From Roseiterribacter gracilis (GTDB lineage Bacteria; Pseudomonadota; Alphaproteobacteria; BOG-932; Roseiterribacteraceae), in assembly GCA_018332375.1 (NCBI GenBank), contig BOPV01000001.1, positions 2,356,001 to 2,420,000 of the forward strand: a stretch of DNA of 64,000 bases. The letters are read 5' to 3'. A model generated the notes under the pieces. That model was not told the DNA's origin, ran no database searches, and saw only the letters and a program-made list of their open reading frames with translations. The position numbers and the translations under genes are program-made. The first letter of the stretch is position 1. Each line of letters starts with the position of its first letter. Below are positions 38,881 to 50,236 of this stretch, one piece after another.

Positions 38881-40291
38881 CGACGAAGCGCGCACCGCGC
38901 GCCGAGTCGGCGATATGCACGTCGCCGCCATGCGCGCGCGCAATCGACCGCGACACCGCAAGTCCGAGCCCCATGCCGCCGGTTTCGCGGCTGCGCGAAC
39001 TTTCGAGCCGGGTGAACGCGGCAAAGACGCGTTCGCGCTGATCGACCGGAATGCCCGGGCCGTCATCTTCGACCGTGACGACAATCTGCGCGCCCTGATC
39101 CGACAACAGCACACGCGCGCGTTCGCCGTATTTGACCGCGTTGTCGACCAGATTGGTCAGCAGTCGTTTCAGCCCCAGCGGCTGGCCGGTGAAGATGGCG
39201 TGATCGGGACCTTCATAGGTCGCGTCGATATCCATGTCGGCGAGATCGTCGGTGACCGTCGTCGCCATCGCGGCGAGGTCCAACGCTTGCCGCGGTTCGC
39301 GTGCCGCTTCATCTTTCACGAAGGACAGAACCGCGAGCAGCATCTTGTCCATTTCTTCAAGATCGGCGGCCATGCGCCGCTGTTGTTCGCCGTCGCCCAG
39401 CAACGCCAGGCGAAATCGCAGCCGCGTCATCACCGTGCGTAGATCGTGACCAATCGCAGCCAGCATCTGCGTGCGGTCCTGCACGAAGCGGCGGATGCGG
39501 CCCTGCATTTCGTTGAAGGCGCCGATCGCAGTGCGAATTTCGCTCGGCCCGTGCTCGTCCATCAGATAGGCGCCGGGATCGCGGCCGAGACGCTGCGCCG
39601 CCGCTGCGAACACTTCGATCGGTCGCGTCACGCGACGCGCGACGATCAAGGCGGCTGCAATCGAAATCACCGCGGCGCAGGCGAGCCACAACAAGGTCGA
39701 ACGCAACCAGCGCGTCCAGGCCGGTTCGGTCGACGGCGACAGCGACACCCAGCTGCCGTCATCCAGCCGCACCGTCAGCGCGAACACGCCGGGCACCGCA
39801 AATTCGTCGCGCCGCAAGGTGAATTCGCGCCGCTCGGTTCCGGCCGGCCGGCGCAGCGGCGTCGGTGCGGGCAATGGACGTTCAAACAAAGACGGGCCTG
39901 GATCGGCGACTTCGCTTTTGCGCAGCGTGCGCACCTGCACCGCTTCGCGCGGCAAGCCCATCCCTTCCGAGATCTGCCGCGCCAGCATGTCGAACGCACC
40001 GCGATTCCAAGCGGCCGCGCGCGGCTCGTGATCCAGCCATTCGACATGCAGCTCATCCGTGCCGAGCGAGGCGGCGCGCGTGTGCCGTTCGGCGATCGGC
40101 GCCGCTTCGAGTGCGAGCCGGGCGCGTTCGGCTTCGTTGATCAGCTGTTGCGTGGTGAAGATTGGTGGCGGATCGGGCCGGTTCCACGCGACGATGATGC
40201 CGGCGGCGGTTTGCGCCAGAAAGATCGCCAGCCCAACCACCAGCGCAATCCGGAACGCGACACCTCGCACCAAGGCGCGCCGTGGCACCAT
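38864..40291 (-). CDS. EnvZ-type sensor histidine kinase
   Basis: 475 residues. An N-terminal membrane segment, a periplasmic region of about 150 residues, a second segment (LLWLACAAVISIAAALIVA) and HAMP precede the H box AAIGHDLRTVMTRLR. The usual Pro after RT is Val here. The N box LLTNLVDNAVKYG and the G boxes EDDGPGIP and GGMGLGLAV are intact. It follows the regulator gene by five bases on the same strand, forming the second two-component pair. Confidence 0.91.
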   Translation of the reverse strand: MVPRRALVRGVAFRIALVVGLAIFLAQTAAGIIVAWNRPDPPPIFTTQQLINEAERARLALEAAPIAERHTRAASLGTDELHVEWLDHEPRAAAWNRGAFDMLARQISEGMGLPREAVQVRTLRKSEVADPGPSLFERPLPAPTPLRRPAGTERREFTLRRDEFAVPGVFALTVRLDDGSWVSLSPSTEPAWTRWLRSTLLWLACAAVISIAAALIVARRVTRPIEVFAAAAQRLGRDPGAYLMDEHGPSEIRTAIGAFNEMQGRIRRFVQDRTQMLAAIGHDLRTVMTRLRFRLALLGDGEQQRRMAADLEEMDKMLLAVLSFVKDEAAREPRQALDLAAMATTVTDDLADMDIDATYEGPDHAIFTGQPLGLKRLLTNLVDNAVKYGERARVLLSDQGAQIVVTVEDDGPGIPVDQRERVFAAFTRLESSRSRETGGMGLGLAVSRSIARAHGGDVHIADSARGARFVVTLPR

Positions 40292-40296
40292 CGCGG

Positions 40297-41055
40297 TTAG
40301 TGTTCTTCCGTCAGCGGCTCGGCTTCGACCGGAACGCCGTCGTCGCGCATTACTTCAGCGGCGAAGAAATAGCCGCCGTTGCGCACCGTCTTGATCAGGC
40401 CTGGCTCTTTCGGATCGCTTTCCAGCTTGCGGCGCAGGCGCGACACCTGCACGTCGATCGAACGATCGAACGGCAGCGCGCTGCGGCCGCGCGCCAGATC
40501 GAGCAGCTGATCGCGCGTCAGCACGCGGCGCGGATGTTCGACGAAGGCCTGCAGCAACGTGAACTCGCCACCCGACAAGGTGATCAACACATTGTCCGGC
40601 GAGGTCAGTTCGCGGCGGCCGAGGTCAAAGCGCCAGCCATCGAAGAGATAGACCAGCGCGCGTTCTTCGGTCGGTGTCGTGTGATCGCGGGTCCGGCGCA
40701 GCACCGCTTTGACGCGCGCCAGAAGCTCGCGCGGATTGCACGGCTTGGGCAGGTAGTCGTCGGCGCCCATTTCCAGCCCGACGATGCGATCGGTGTCGTC
40801 GCCCATCGCGGTCAGCATCACGATCGGCACCGACGAGGTCGACCGCAGCTGCCGGCAGAGCGACAGCCCGTCTTCGCCGGGCAGCATCAGGTCCAAGATC
40901 ACGAGATCGATCTTCGCCGTCTCCATCGTGCGCGCCATGGCGCGCCCGTCAGCAGCCGTCGACACGCGAAACCCGTGTTCGGTGAGGAAATGAGAAACTG
41001 CCGAACGGATCTCGCGATCGTCGTCGACAAGTAGAATGTGCGGTCCGGTACGCAT
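40297..41055 (-). CDS. OmpR-family response regulator, partner of the EnvZ-type kinase
   Basis: 252 residues from ATG 41055, chosen because AGGAAGG lies directly upstream; the longer frame to 41091 has no such site. The receiver has the acidic Asp triplet at 11-13 and phospho-acceptor Asp55 in LVILDLMLPGEDG, with Lys in LPKPCNP. The winged helix ends RSIDVQVSRLRRKLE and TVRNGGYFF, the OmpR pattern. It is the promoter-proximal gene of the pair. Confidence 0.92.
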   Translation of the reverse strand: MRTGPHILLVDDDREIRSAVSHFLTEHGFRVSTAADGRAMARTMETAKIDLVILDLMLPGEDGLSLCRQLRSTSSVPIVMLTAMGDDTDRIVGLEMGADDYLPKPCNPRELLARVKAVLRRTRDHTTPTEERALVYLFDGWRFDLGRRELTSPDNVLITLSGGEFTLLQAFVEHPRRVLTRDQLLDLARGRSALPFDRSIDVQVSRLRRKLESDPKEPGLIKTVRNGGYFFAAEVMRDDGVPVEAEPLTEEH

Positions 41056-41238
41056 CCGACCTTCCTGTACGCGCCCCAGCCCCCGCGGCAAAGCCCGAGC
41101 GGTTACGTCGTTCGACCATTCCGGCGCGGGTTACGCGGCGTTACCCGAGCTTGACCCGCGGGCGCGGACGCGGGACGAGGCTTGGATGCGCGACGTCGCC
41201 TGTCTATTCCCCGAACGCCCCCTGGGCCGGCTGCTGCC

Positions 41239-42753
41239 ATGAGCGCCCGGGCGGGTGGAATCTTGCTGCAGGCGCTGGCCGAGGACGACCCTCAGGGCGA
41301 CGCTCTGCCACGCTATGTGCGGCTCCAGAGCCGGCTGCGCCGCGCCATCCTGGACGGCGCGCTGAAACCGGGCGCGCGCCTGCCCTCGTCCCGCGCGCTG
41401 GCGCGCGATCTCGACCTCGCCCGCAACACGGTCGAAGCGGCGCTGGCGGCGCTGGAAGCCGATGGGTTCGTCGAGCGCCGTCGCGGCTCGGGCAGTTTCG
41501 TCGCCGATCCACTGCCCGACCATGCGCTGCCGCCGTCGCTGGCACCCGAGCAGGACGCGACCGCGCCGCGCTGCTCGATCCGCGGCCGCACCATCGCGGC
41601 CATTCCGGGACAGACGTATGCCGGCGGCGGCGGTGCGTTCTCGCCGTCCCTGCCTGCGATGGATCTGTTTCCGCGCGCGCTGTGGGCGAAGCTGTTGGCG
41701 CGTGCTGCGCGCGGCGCTGGCGCTGATTTGTGGGGCTATGCCGCCAGCCCCGGTTTGAAAATGCTGCGCGAAGCGATCGCGGCGCATGTCGCGGCGACGC
41801 GCGGCGCGCGCGTCGATCCCGGTCGGGTGATCGTCACCACCAGCTCGCAACAAGCCTTGGCGCTTGCCGCTTCGGTGCTGCTCGATCCCGGCGACGATGT
41901 TTGGATGGAAGAACCCGGCTGGCGCATTCCGCGTGCGCTGCTGCAAGCGGTCGGTGCCAACGTGATTCCGGTGCCGGTCGACGGCGAAGGGCTCGACGTT
42001 GCCGCCGGCATCGCCGCATCGCCCACCGCGCGCATGGCCTATGTGACGCCGGCGCATCAATTCCCGACCGGTGTCGAACTGTCGCCGACGCGGCGCCGCG
42101 CCTTGCTGCATTGGGCCGAGAGCGCCGACGCGGTGATTGTCGAAGACGATTACGACGGCGACTTTCGCTATGTCGGTCGCCCGCTCGCATCGCTGCAGGC
42201 AAGCGGCGGTGCGCGCACGATCTATGTCGGCACCTTCAACAAGATGTTGTTCCCCTCGCTGCGGCTTGCCTTTGCGATCGTGCCCGACGCGTTGGTCGAC
42301 GCGATGGTCGCGGCCAAGCATCTGTTCGACGGCCACACGACCGCGATCAACCAAGGCGCACTGGCGCATTTCATTCTCGACGGACATTTGCGCGCGCATC
42401 TCGCAGCGATGCGCGCCGCCTATGACGAGCGGCGCCTGGCGTTGCTCGAGTCGGTTGCCGCCTATGACGATCTGCTGGCGCTGGGTCCGTCCAATGCGGG
42501 CACGCAAGTCGCCGCTTGGTGCCGCACGCCGGTCGACGACATTGCAGCGCGCCACACCGCGTCACAGGGCGGCGTCGATCTTCAGCCGCTGTCGACCAGC
42601 TTCGCAGGGCCGCCGCAAACCGGCTTTCTACTTGGTTTCGCGTCAGCGTCGCCGTCGCGCATTCGTGCCGCTGCCGCCGTGCTGCCACGCGCGATCGAAG
42701 CGGCCGGCCGCAACCAGAACGCGCGCGTCGTGCTGGGTCAGCGCGGCGTCTAG
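41239..42753 (+). CDS. MocR/PdxR-type regulator (GntR winged helix fused to aminotransferase fold)
   Basis: About 504 residues from ATG 41239; the frame is open to 41182. The GntR helix-turn-helix (YVRLQSRLRRAILDG then LPSSRALARDLDLARNTVEAAL) is followed by a fold type I domain with the PLP lysine in GTFNKMLFPSLRLAF. Such proteins sense PLP or amino compounds; PdxR controls vitamin B6 genes and GabR controls GABA use. No target gene is evident beside it. Confidence 0.88.
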   Translation: MSARAGGILLQALAEDDPQGDALPRYVRLQSRLRRAILDGALKPGARLPSSRALARDLDLARNTVEAALAALEADGFVERRRGSGSFVADPLPDHALPPSLAPEQDATAPRCSIRGRTIAAIPGQTYAGGGGAFSPSLPAMDLFPRALWAKLLARAARGAGADLWGYAASPGLKMLREAIAAHVAATRGARVDPGRVIVTTSSQQALALAASVLLDPGDDVWMEEPGWRIPRALLQAVGANVIPVPVDGEGLDVAAGIAASPTARMAYVTPAHQFPTGVELSPTRRRALLHWAESADAVIVEDDYDGDFRYVGRPLASLQASGGARTIYVGTFNKMLFPSLRLAFAIVPDALVDAMVAAKHLFDGHTTAINQGALAHFILDGHLRAHLAAMRAAYDERRLALLESVAAYDDLLALGPSNAGTQVAAWCRTPVDDIAARHTASQGGVDLQPLSTSFAGPPQTGFLLGFASASPSRIRAAAAVLPRAIEAAGRNQNARVVLGQRGV

Positions 42754-43091
42754 CGCGTCGTCTTCGTCACCGTCGTGGTCTTTTCCTGATACCCGGTCGC
42801 CGGCGAGTCGGTGACGCGTTCGTCAAGCGTGCGCGTGACGCGGCTGGTGCCGGTCTCGTAGGTGGTCGAAACATGTTTGCTGGTTTCGACCGGGACCGGA
42901 ACCGCGGGCGGCTCGGTCAAGGTCCATGAGGTCGGCGTCTTGGCCGCCTCATTCAGCGCCTGGGTGCGAACACACTCGGCGCGGTCGGCCTCTGTCCGGT
43001 AGGTTGCGCAACGCGATTCGCTGTCTGATTGGGCGAGCGCAGTCGCAGCGAAACCGGTCACAACAAGTGCGACCATGCAGGTACGGATCAT
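42750..43091 (-). CDS. Small exported protein of unknown function
   Basis: 113 residues. A signal peptide (about 1-21, ending ALAQ) leads to a mature part with two cysteines (in CATYRTEADRAECVRTQ) and a Thr/Val-rich tail (KTTTVTKTTR). ATG 43091 has AAGGA upstream. I do not recognise the family. It overlaps the MocR gene stop by three bases and diverges from arfB. Confidence 0.65.
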   Translation of the reverse strand: MIRTCMVALVVTGFAATALAQSDSESRCATYRTEADRAECVRTQALNEAAKTPTSWTLTEPPAVPVPVETSKHVSTTYETGTSRVTRTLDERVTDSPATGYQEKTTTVTKTTR

Positions 43092-43151
43092 GGCGGTCGT
43101 CCTTCGAAAGATTGCAACTGTGAAACCCACAACGCGGGCGGGCAGTTCCCG

Positions 43152-43556
43152 ATGAAGGTGCCTGACTACGATCAGCGCGCGCTAGAGCTGCGCTTCGTCC
43201 TGGCGACCGGCCCGGGCGGCCAGAACGTCAACAAGGTTTCGACCGCGGTCGAATTGCGCCTCGACCTGCCGCAAGCGGGTCTACCCGATCGTATTTTGTG
43301 GCCGCTGGTGCGGCTGGCGGGAAAGCGCGTCAGCAAAGAAGGCGTGCTGATCATTGTCGCCAACAAGCAGCGCACGCAGGAACGCAACAAAGCCGACGCG
43401 CTACAGCGGCTCGATGAGCTGTTGTTGAAAGCAGCCGAACCGCCGCCACCGCCGCGCCGTCCGACCAAACCGACGAAAGCAAGCAAGACGCGTCGCCTCG
43501 ACGGCAAAACCCGTCGCGGCACGATCAAAAAGCTACGCGGTAGCGCCGACGATTAG
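43152..43556 (+). CDS. arfB: Ribosome rescue factor ArfB (peptidyl-tRNA hydrolase, YaeJ type)
   Basis: 134 residues. The catalytic GGQ is at 22-24 in TGPGGQNVNKVS, and the C-terminal tail is strongly basic (KPTKASKTRRLDGKTRRG...KKLRG), as needed to enter the empty mRNA channel of stalled ribosomes. Length and layout match ArfB rather than release factors. It frees ribosomes stalled on non-stop messages. Confidence 0.92.
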   Translation: MKVPDYDQRALELRFVLATGPGGQNVNKVSTAVELRLDLPQAGLPDRILWPLVRLAGKRVSKEGVLIIVANKQRTQERNKADALQRLDELLLKAAEPPPPPRRPTKPTKASKTRRLDGKTRRGTIKKLRGSADD

Positions 43557-43557
43557 A

Positions 43558-45204
43558 TCAAGCCGCGAGCGGTGCCTGCAGCGGCAGGCGCAAACGACGG
43601 CCGACGGTTGCGCCGCCAACTTCCAGCCCGACCGTGTGACCGCCGACCAGCTCCAACAGGCGCAGCGCGCCCGCACCGCCCGATTCATCAGGCGCGACTG
43701 CTTCGACGCCGGAATTTTCCGGACGCGTGCGTAGCTCGTCATCGGCGATGCCGCCGCGCGCTAGGCTGAGTTCGATCATCTCGGCAGCAACCGCGAAGGA
43801 CAGGCGCACCGGCGAACCAGCCAGCGTGCCGGTGCGCGTCTCTTCAAAGAACCGGCGCAGCACACGCGACAGAACTCGGCGATCATGGGTGACGACGGTC
43901 GGCGGCAGATCGCTGACTTCAACGGCGCCATGCGCTTCGCCGACGTCGGCGGCAACGCGGCGCACCAACTCGTCGAGCCGCATCGGTTCGGGTTCGATCC
44001 GCGTGTGGCCTGCATCGATCCGGCCGAGATCGATCAGATCTTCGACCAGCGAATGGAGCTCGATGCCGGCGCGATGAATTTGCCCTGCATGTTCGGCAAG
44101 CGCGGTGCCCGGCGACTCGTCGCGAATAAGATCGGCAAAGCCCAGAATTGCATGGAGCGGCGTGCGCAGCTCGTGGCTGACGCGCGCCAGAAACCGTGCC
44201 CGCGTCCGTACCGCCGACTGCGCATGTTCGGCCGCCATCTGCGCGTTCTCGGCAGCAAGCTGCAGCGCGCGCATCCGGCGATGCGCGGCATAGACAGAAA
44301 ATCCGATCAGCAAAATCGCGCCCGCCGCGACGCCGGTCGCCAGGAACGCGTGCTGGCGCCAGCCGGCCGCGATCGCGGCGCGCGGAATCGTAATGCAGAC
44401 GACGATCGGAAAGCTTTCGCTCGACCGATAGGCCATCACGCGATCGGATCCGTCCGACGCGGTGAAATGCTGCGTGCTGCCGTTGGCGACGGCGGGCAAC
44501 AGATCGGTGATCAGATTCTTGCCGCGATCGGCGGCAGCCGTACCCGGGATTGCAGGTGCGGCCGGCGCATCGGCGGCAAAGCGCGCCAGCATGGCGCCAT
44601 TGCGCAGCAGCAAGGCGGCCGAACCTTGATCGTCACGCAGCGACATGCGCTGCACGAAGGCGCGGAAGAACTCGGGGTCGACGGTCGCCAGCACGACGCC
44701 GCGGAACTTGTTGTTGGCGTCGACGATACGGCGCGACGCGGGGATCCAGACATTGCCCGTCTTCACGCCCTTCAACGGCGCGCTGAGCAACAGACCCAGG
44801 CTGGGATTGTCACGATGCGCGATGAAGTAGGAACGTTCCGCGACCGACGGTCGGTCCAGCGACGGCGTCGTGTCGGATGCAATCACGCCATCGGCGCCAA
44901 CCAGAACCAGGTTGCGGATGTGCGGCAGTTTTTCGATCGCACGCGCCAAGGCCGGACGCGTCGCGCCCATCGCCCATTGCGGCGACGCCTGCAACGCGTC
45001 GACGGCGAGTTCGAGCGATAGATCGATTGTCTCGAACGTGCGGTCGGCATGTTCGACCAACCCAGACGCGAGCGCCGACGCGCGCGACTCGGCCGCAACG
45101 AACCGCGCCTCACGATCTTGGTGCAAATCGAAGGCAAGCAGCCCGAGCACGGTCAGAATCGCGGCGATGCCGAGATGGATCTGTCGCCGTTCGCCGTTGC
45201 GCAT
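43558..45204 (-). CDS. Membrane histidine kinase with a degenerate ATP-binding domain
   Basis: About 548 residues. Two membrane segments bracket a CACHE-like periplasmic sensor (VGADGVIASDTTP, SVAERSYFIAHRD). The H box SHELRTPLHAILGFADL is intact with the phospho-accepting His. The C-terminal domain lacks the N-box Asn (VLRRFFEETRTG in its place) and the DxGxG box; only a GGAGALRL-like stretch remains. It probably cannot bind ATP by itself. It diverges from an intact CACHE-PAS kinase gene 139 bases away, which may be its partner. Confidence 0.8.
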   Translation of the reverse strand: MRNGERRQIHLGIAAILTVLGLLAFDLHQDREARFVAAESRASALASGLVEHADRTFETIDLSLELAVDALQASPQWAMGATRPALARAIEKLPHIRNLVLVGADGVIASDTTPSLDRPSVAERSYFIAHRDNPSLGLLLSAPLKGVKTGNVWIPASRRIVDANNKFRGVVLATVDPEFFRAFVQRMSLRDDQGSAALLLRNGAMLARFAADAPAAPAIPGTAAADRGKNLITDLLPAVANGSTQHFTASDGSDRVMAYRSSESFPIVVCITIPRAAIAAGWRQHAFLATGVAAGAILLIGFSVYAAHRRMRALQLAAENAQMAAEHAQSAVRTRARFLARVSHELRTPLHAILGFADLIRDESPGTALAEHAGQIHRAGIELHSLVEDLIDLGRIDAGHTRIEPEPMRLDELVRRVAADVGEAHGAVEVSDLPPTVVTHDRRVLSRVLRRFFEETRTGTLAGSPVRLSFAVAAEMIELSLARGGIADDELRTRPENSGVEAVAPDESGGAGALRLLELVGGHTVGLEVGGATVGRRLRLPLQAPLAA

Positions 45205-45343
45205 GGTGGCGCCTACGTAAGGTGGCGATGTGACTGCTTCGTTAATACCCGCAATTGCGGCTGGAAGCCGCAATGTTCTCGCTTCGTCGCGGTAGTTAGG
45301 GGTTCTTTCAGCACCTCTGCGCCCCCTAGCAGGGGGAGGAAGG

Positions 45344-47545
<2,202 letters not shown>

Positions 47546-47556
47546 GCGCGCAGCGC

Positions 47557-47597
47557 CTCCCGGATTTCAGTTCATGATCAGAAATGAAAACCGGGAG
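47557..47597. terminator. Long hairpin between convergent kinase and GlcG-type genes
   Basis: CTCCCGGATTTCAGTTCA on the left pairs with the reversed TGAAATGAAAACCGGGAG on the right with few mismatches. It lies between the convergent ends at 47545 and 47614 and probably stops transcription from both sides. Confidence 0.6.
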
Positions 47598-47613
47598 CGG
47601 TTTCGCCGCTAAA

Positions 47614-48054
47614 TCAGGCGTTCGGGACCGGGTCGGTCAGCAAGCCGGCCGCTTCGATGCCGGCGGCGGCACAACGTTCGTCATTGTCCGACGTATCGCC
47701 GGTGACGCCGACTGCACCGAGCACGCGGCCGCTTGCGTCGCGCACCAACAAGCCGCCGGCAGCAGGCACGACGCGCCCGTTCGACGCGTCGATCAGCGAC
47801 TGCACGAAAACCGGGCGTTCGTTGGCCATGGTTGCGATCGCGCGCGACGACACGCCGACGCCCAGCGCGCCATAGGCTTTGCCGCGTGCAATCTCGAAGC
47901 GGAGATTCGAGCTGCCGTCCTGGCGCTCATACGCGATCAGGATGCCGCCGGCATCGAGAACGACGCAGGCCAGCGGTTTCAGTTGCAGCTCAGCCGACTT
48001 GGCGAAAACGCCGCGCAGCATGGTACGGGCCTGGTCGAGCGACAGCGAATCCAT
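47614..48054 (-). CDS. GlcG/HbpS-family small protein
   Basis: 146 residues. The pattern SLDQARTMLRGVFAKSAELQLKPLACVVLDAGG and the late GLLVRDASGRVLGAVGVTGDTSDNDE define the GlcG/HbpS (DUF336) fold. Some members bind heme or corrinoids; others are accessory proteins of diol or glycolate use. No partner points to a specific role. ATG 48054 has GGAG upstream, preferred over the longer frame. Confidence 0.85.
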   Translation of the reverse strand: MDSLSLDQARTMLRGVFAKSAELQLKPLACVVLDAGGILIAYERQDGSSNLRFEIARGKAYGALGVGVSSRAIATMANERPVFVQSLIDASNGRVVPAAGGLLVRDASGRVLGAVGVTGDTSDNDERCAAAGIEAAGLLTDPVPNA

Positions 48055-48120
48055 GACGGCAACTCCGACGAAGAAATGGTCCGTCGCGATGCCGCCGGCG
48101 GCTGAACAAGTCAAGCAGAG

Positions 48121-48636
48121 TCAGTAGAGCGCGATCGCCTCGGCGGCCTCGAACTCTTCACGCGTGGCCGGCACATTGCCGTGAAATTGCTGCCGCCAGC
48201 GCCCATCTGCGCCTTTTCGCTGCACAATCACCACCCGGCCGATTTCGTCCATCTCGCCGTGCGGGCCCATTCCTTGGATCCGGTAGAAGCCGCGATCGAC
48301 CACCGTGCCGTTCTGTTCCTGCCGGTCGACGATCTTGTAACGCAGGACCGACTTGACGTTGCCTTGGCGCATACGCCGGAAATTGCGCTCGGCATTTTCC
48401 TCGATCGCCGCGGCACCGACCGTGACGCGCGGCGCAGCGCGTGGCGAGAAAAACACCTCGACCGCGTCGTCCGTGTACAAGCCGCGCAACGGCGCGATGT
48501 CGAGCGTATTGTTGGATTGGCACGATAGAATGTAGGTGCGGCCCAGCGCTTCCCATTCCGCCGTAAGATCGAGGCCAAACGCAGCACTTGTCGTAAGAGC
48601 GGTCGCGCAACACAGCGCGATGAGGAATTTGTACAT
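48121..48636 (-). CDS. Exported SnoaL/NTF2-like protein
   Basis: 171 residues. A signal peptide (about 1-21) precedes an alpha-plus-beta domain whose features (LRGLYTDDAVEVFFSPRAAPRVTVGAAAIEENAERNF, then RVVIVQRKGADGRWR) fit a SnoaL/DUF4440-type NTF2 fold. Such proteins bind small ligands or act as enzymes; no catalytic residues can be named. It is 66 bases upstream of, and co-directional with, the GlcG-like gene. Confidence 0.62.
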   Translation of the reverse strand: MYKFLIALCCATALTTSAAFGLDLTAEWEALGRTYILSCQSNNTLDIAPLRGLYTDDAVEVFFSPRAAPRVTVGAAAIEENAERNFRRMRQGNVKSVLRYKIVDRQEQNGTVVDRGFYRIQGMGPHGEMDEIGRVVIVQRKGADGRWRQQFHGNVPATREEFEAAEAIALY

Positions 48637-48739
48637 CGCCGGATCTCCTGCACCGACGCTGCGGCGGAACAGGAAACAACCCGTAAATGAACCAGCTGCA
48701 ACCGGTCCGCCAGCGGACCGGTTGCGCCAAGTTTTCCGA

Positions 48740-49489
48740 TTACGCGCCGAAACCGCCGTCGATGCTGAGCGTCGTGCCGGTTATGAACGACGCTTCCGGA
48801 CCAGCCAGAAACGCAACGCCGGCCGCGATATCTTCCGGCTTGCCATAGCGGTTCAACGCCAAGGCAGCGCGCTGGCCGTCGGCATGCTCGCCGTCCGCCG
48901 GGTTCATGTCCGTGTCGATCGGACCCGGCTGCACCACGTTGACGGTGATGTTGCGCGGACCCAAATCGCGCGCAGCGCCGCGGCTATAGCCAGCAACCGC
49001 AAATTTGGTCGCGGCATAGTCGGCGATGCCGGGGAAGCGAACGTCCTGGCCCAGGCACGAACCGATCGTGATGATCCGGCCGCCATCGCTGATCACCGGT
49101 GCCGCAGCACGAATGCCGGCGACGACCGAGTCGTAATTGACCACGCGCTGACGATCCAACGCGGCCGTGTCGGCGGCTGCGTCACCAACTGCGCCGGGCG
49201 CATAGACGCCCGCATTGTTGACGAGAATGTCCAGTTTGCCGAACTGCGCGACCACGTCGCTGATCAGTTTCGCAGCTTGTTTCGGGTCGGATGCGTCGGC
49301 CTTGATCGCAACTGCCCGCACGCCTTTCGCTTTCAGCTCCTGCACCACTGCATTGGCCTGGTCGGCCGAGGCCGAATAGCTGATCGCAACGTCAGCGCCG
49401 TCGGCGCCGAGCCGTTTGGCAACCGCAGCGCCGATGCCGCGGGCACCGCCGGTCACGATCGCGACTTTGCCAGTGAGTGTCTTCGCCAT
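48740..49489 (-). CDS. Short-chain dehydrogenase/reductase (SDR)
   Basis: 249 residues. The NAD(P) motif is TGGARGIG (near residue 13), the NNAG motif is in LVNNAGVYAPG, and the catalytic Ser lies in GSCLGQD and Tyr/Lys in DYAATKFAVAG. The C-terminal PEDIAAGVAFLAGPEASFITG is typical of 3-oxoacyl-reductase-like SDRs. The divergent TetR-type gene and a palindrome between them suggest it is the regulated target. Substrate unknown. Confidence 0.92.
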   Translation of the reverse strand: MAKTLTGKVAIVTGGARGIGAAVAKRLGADGADVAISYSASADQANAVVQELKAKGVRAVAIKADASDPKQAAKLISDVVAQFGKLDILVNNAGVYAPGAVGDAAADTAALDRQRVVNYDSVVAGIRAAAPVISDGGRIITIGSCLGQDVRFPGIADYAATKFAVAGYSRGAARDLGPRNITVNVVQPGPIDTDMNPADGEHADGQRAALALNRYGKPEDIAAGVAFLAGPEASFITGTTLSIDGGFGA

Positions 49490-49520
49490 GATGGTTCTCC
49501 ATAGCCGCTTGGGGCTTTTT

Positions 49521-49538
49521 CTGTAACGCCCGCTACAG
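49521..49538. promoter_or_regulatory. Palindrome in the SDR-tetR divergent region, probable TetR operator
   Basis: CTGTAACGCCCGCTACAG is an 18-base imperfect palindrome (14 of 18 positions symmetric, with outer CTGTA/TACAG arms). It lies 31 bases upstream of the SDR start and 82 upstream of the regulator start, as expected for a TetR-family operator. A further TGTAG...CTGTA stretch follows at about 49574-49586. Confidence 0.55.
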
Positions 49539-49619
49539 ATGTGCCTCTGGACGATCCGGGTCAAGCGACTTATGTAGTGACCTGTATAAAATGTCGCAGA
49601 TCGACAAAGAGAGGGTCTG

Positions 49620-50231
49620 ATGGCGGTCGGTCGCCCCCGCGCCTTCGACAAAGAGAAGGCGCTCGATGATGCGCTGCAGGTGTTTCTGCGCAAAGGCTAT
49701 GAAGGCGCGTCGCTGGCCGAGCTGACCGACGCGATGGGCATCAATCCGCCCAGCCTGTACGCCGCGTTCGGCAACAAAGAAGGCCTCTTCCGCCTGGCGC
49801 TCGATCGCTACACGGACGCGTATAGCGCTGTCGCCGAAGCCGCGATGGCGGCGCCGACCGCGCGGGAAGCGACGGCGATCTTCCTACGCGGCACGATCGA
49901 CTCGCAGACGCGCAAAAACGGTCCCGGCTGTCTGCTGGTGCACGGCGCGCTCGCCTGCGCCGAAAGTTCGGACGCGATCAAACAAGAACTGACGAGCCGC
50001 CGCAGCGACAACGAAGCGATGCTGCGGGCGCGCTACGTGCGTGCCGTCAAAGAAGGCGACCTGCCTGCCGGCACCGATACGGCAGCGCTTGCGCGCTACG
50101 TATCGACGATGCTGCAAGGGACCGCGGTGCAGGCGGCCAGCGGTGTTGCGCGTGACGAACTCTACGATCTGATCGAAATGACCTTGCAGGCCTTCCCTGC
50201 CGCTGCGCCACGCAAAAAGAAAAAAGGGTAA
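49620..50231 (+). CDS. TetR/AcrR-family regulator
   Basis: 203 residues. The N-terminal helix-turn-helix is clear: GRPRAFDKEKALDDALQVFLRKGYEGASLAELTDAMGINPPSLYAAFGNKEGLF. The helical C-terminal domain has the NGPGCLLVHGAL stretch of regulators that control SDR and nitroreductase-type redox genes. It diverges from the SDR gene and is followed five bases later by a nitroreductase gene, so it may control both sides. Confidence 0.92.
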   Translation: MAVGRPRAFDKEKALDDALQVFLRKGYEGASLAELTDAMGINPPSLYAAFGNKEGLFRLALDRYTDAYSAVAEAAMAAPTAREATAIFLRGTIDSQTRKNGPGCLLVHGALACAESSDAIKQELTSRRSDNEAMLRARYVRAVKEGDLPAGTDTAALARYVSTMLQGTAVQAASGVARDELYDLIEMTLQAFPAAAPRKKKKG

Positions 50232-50236
50232 CGCTC

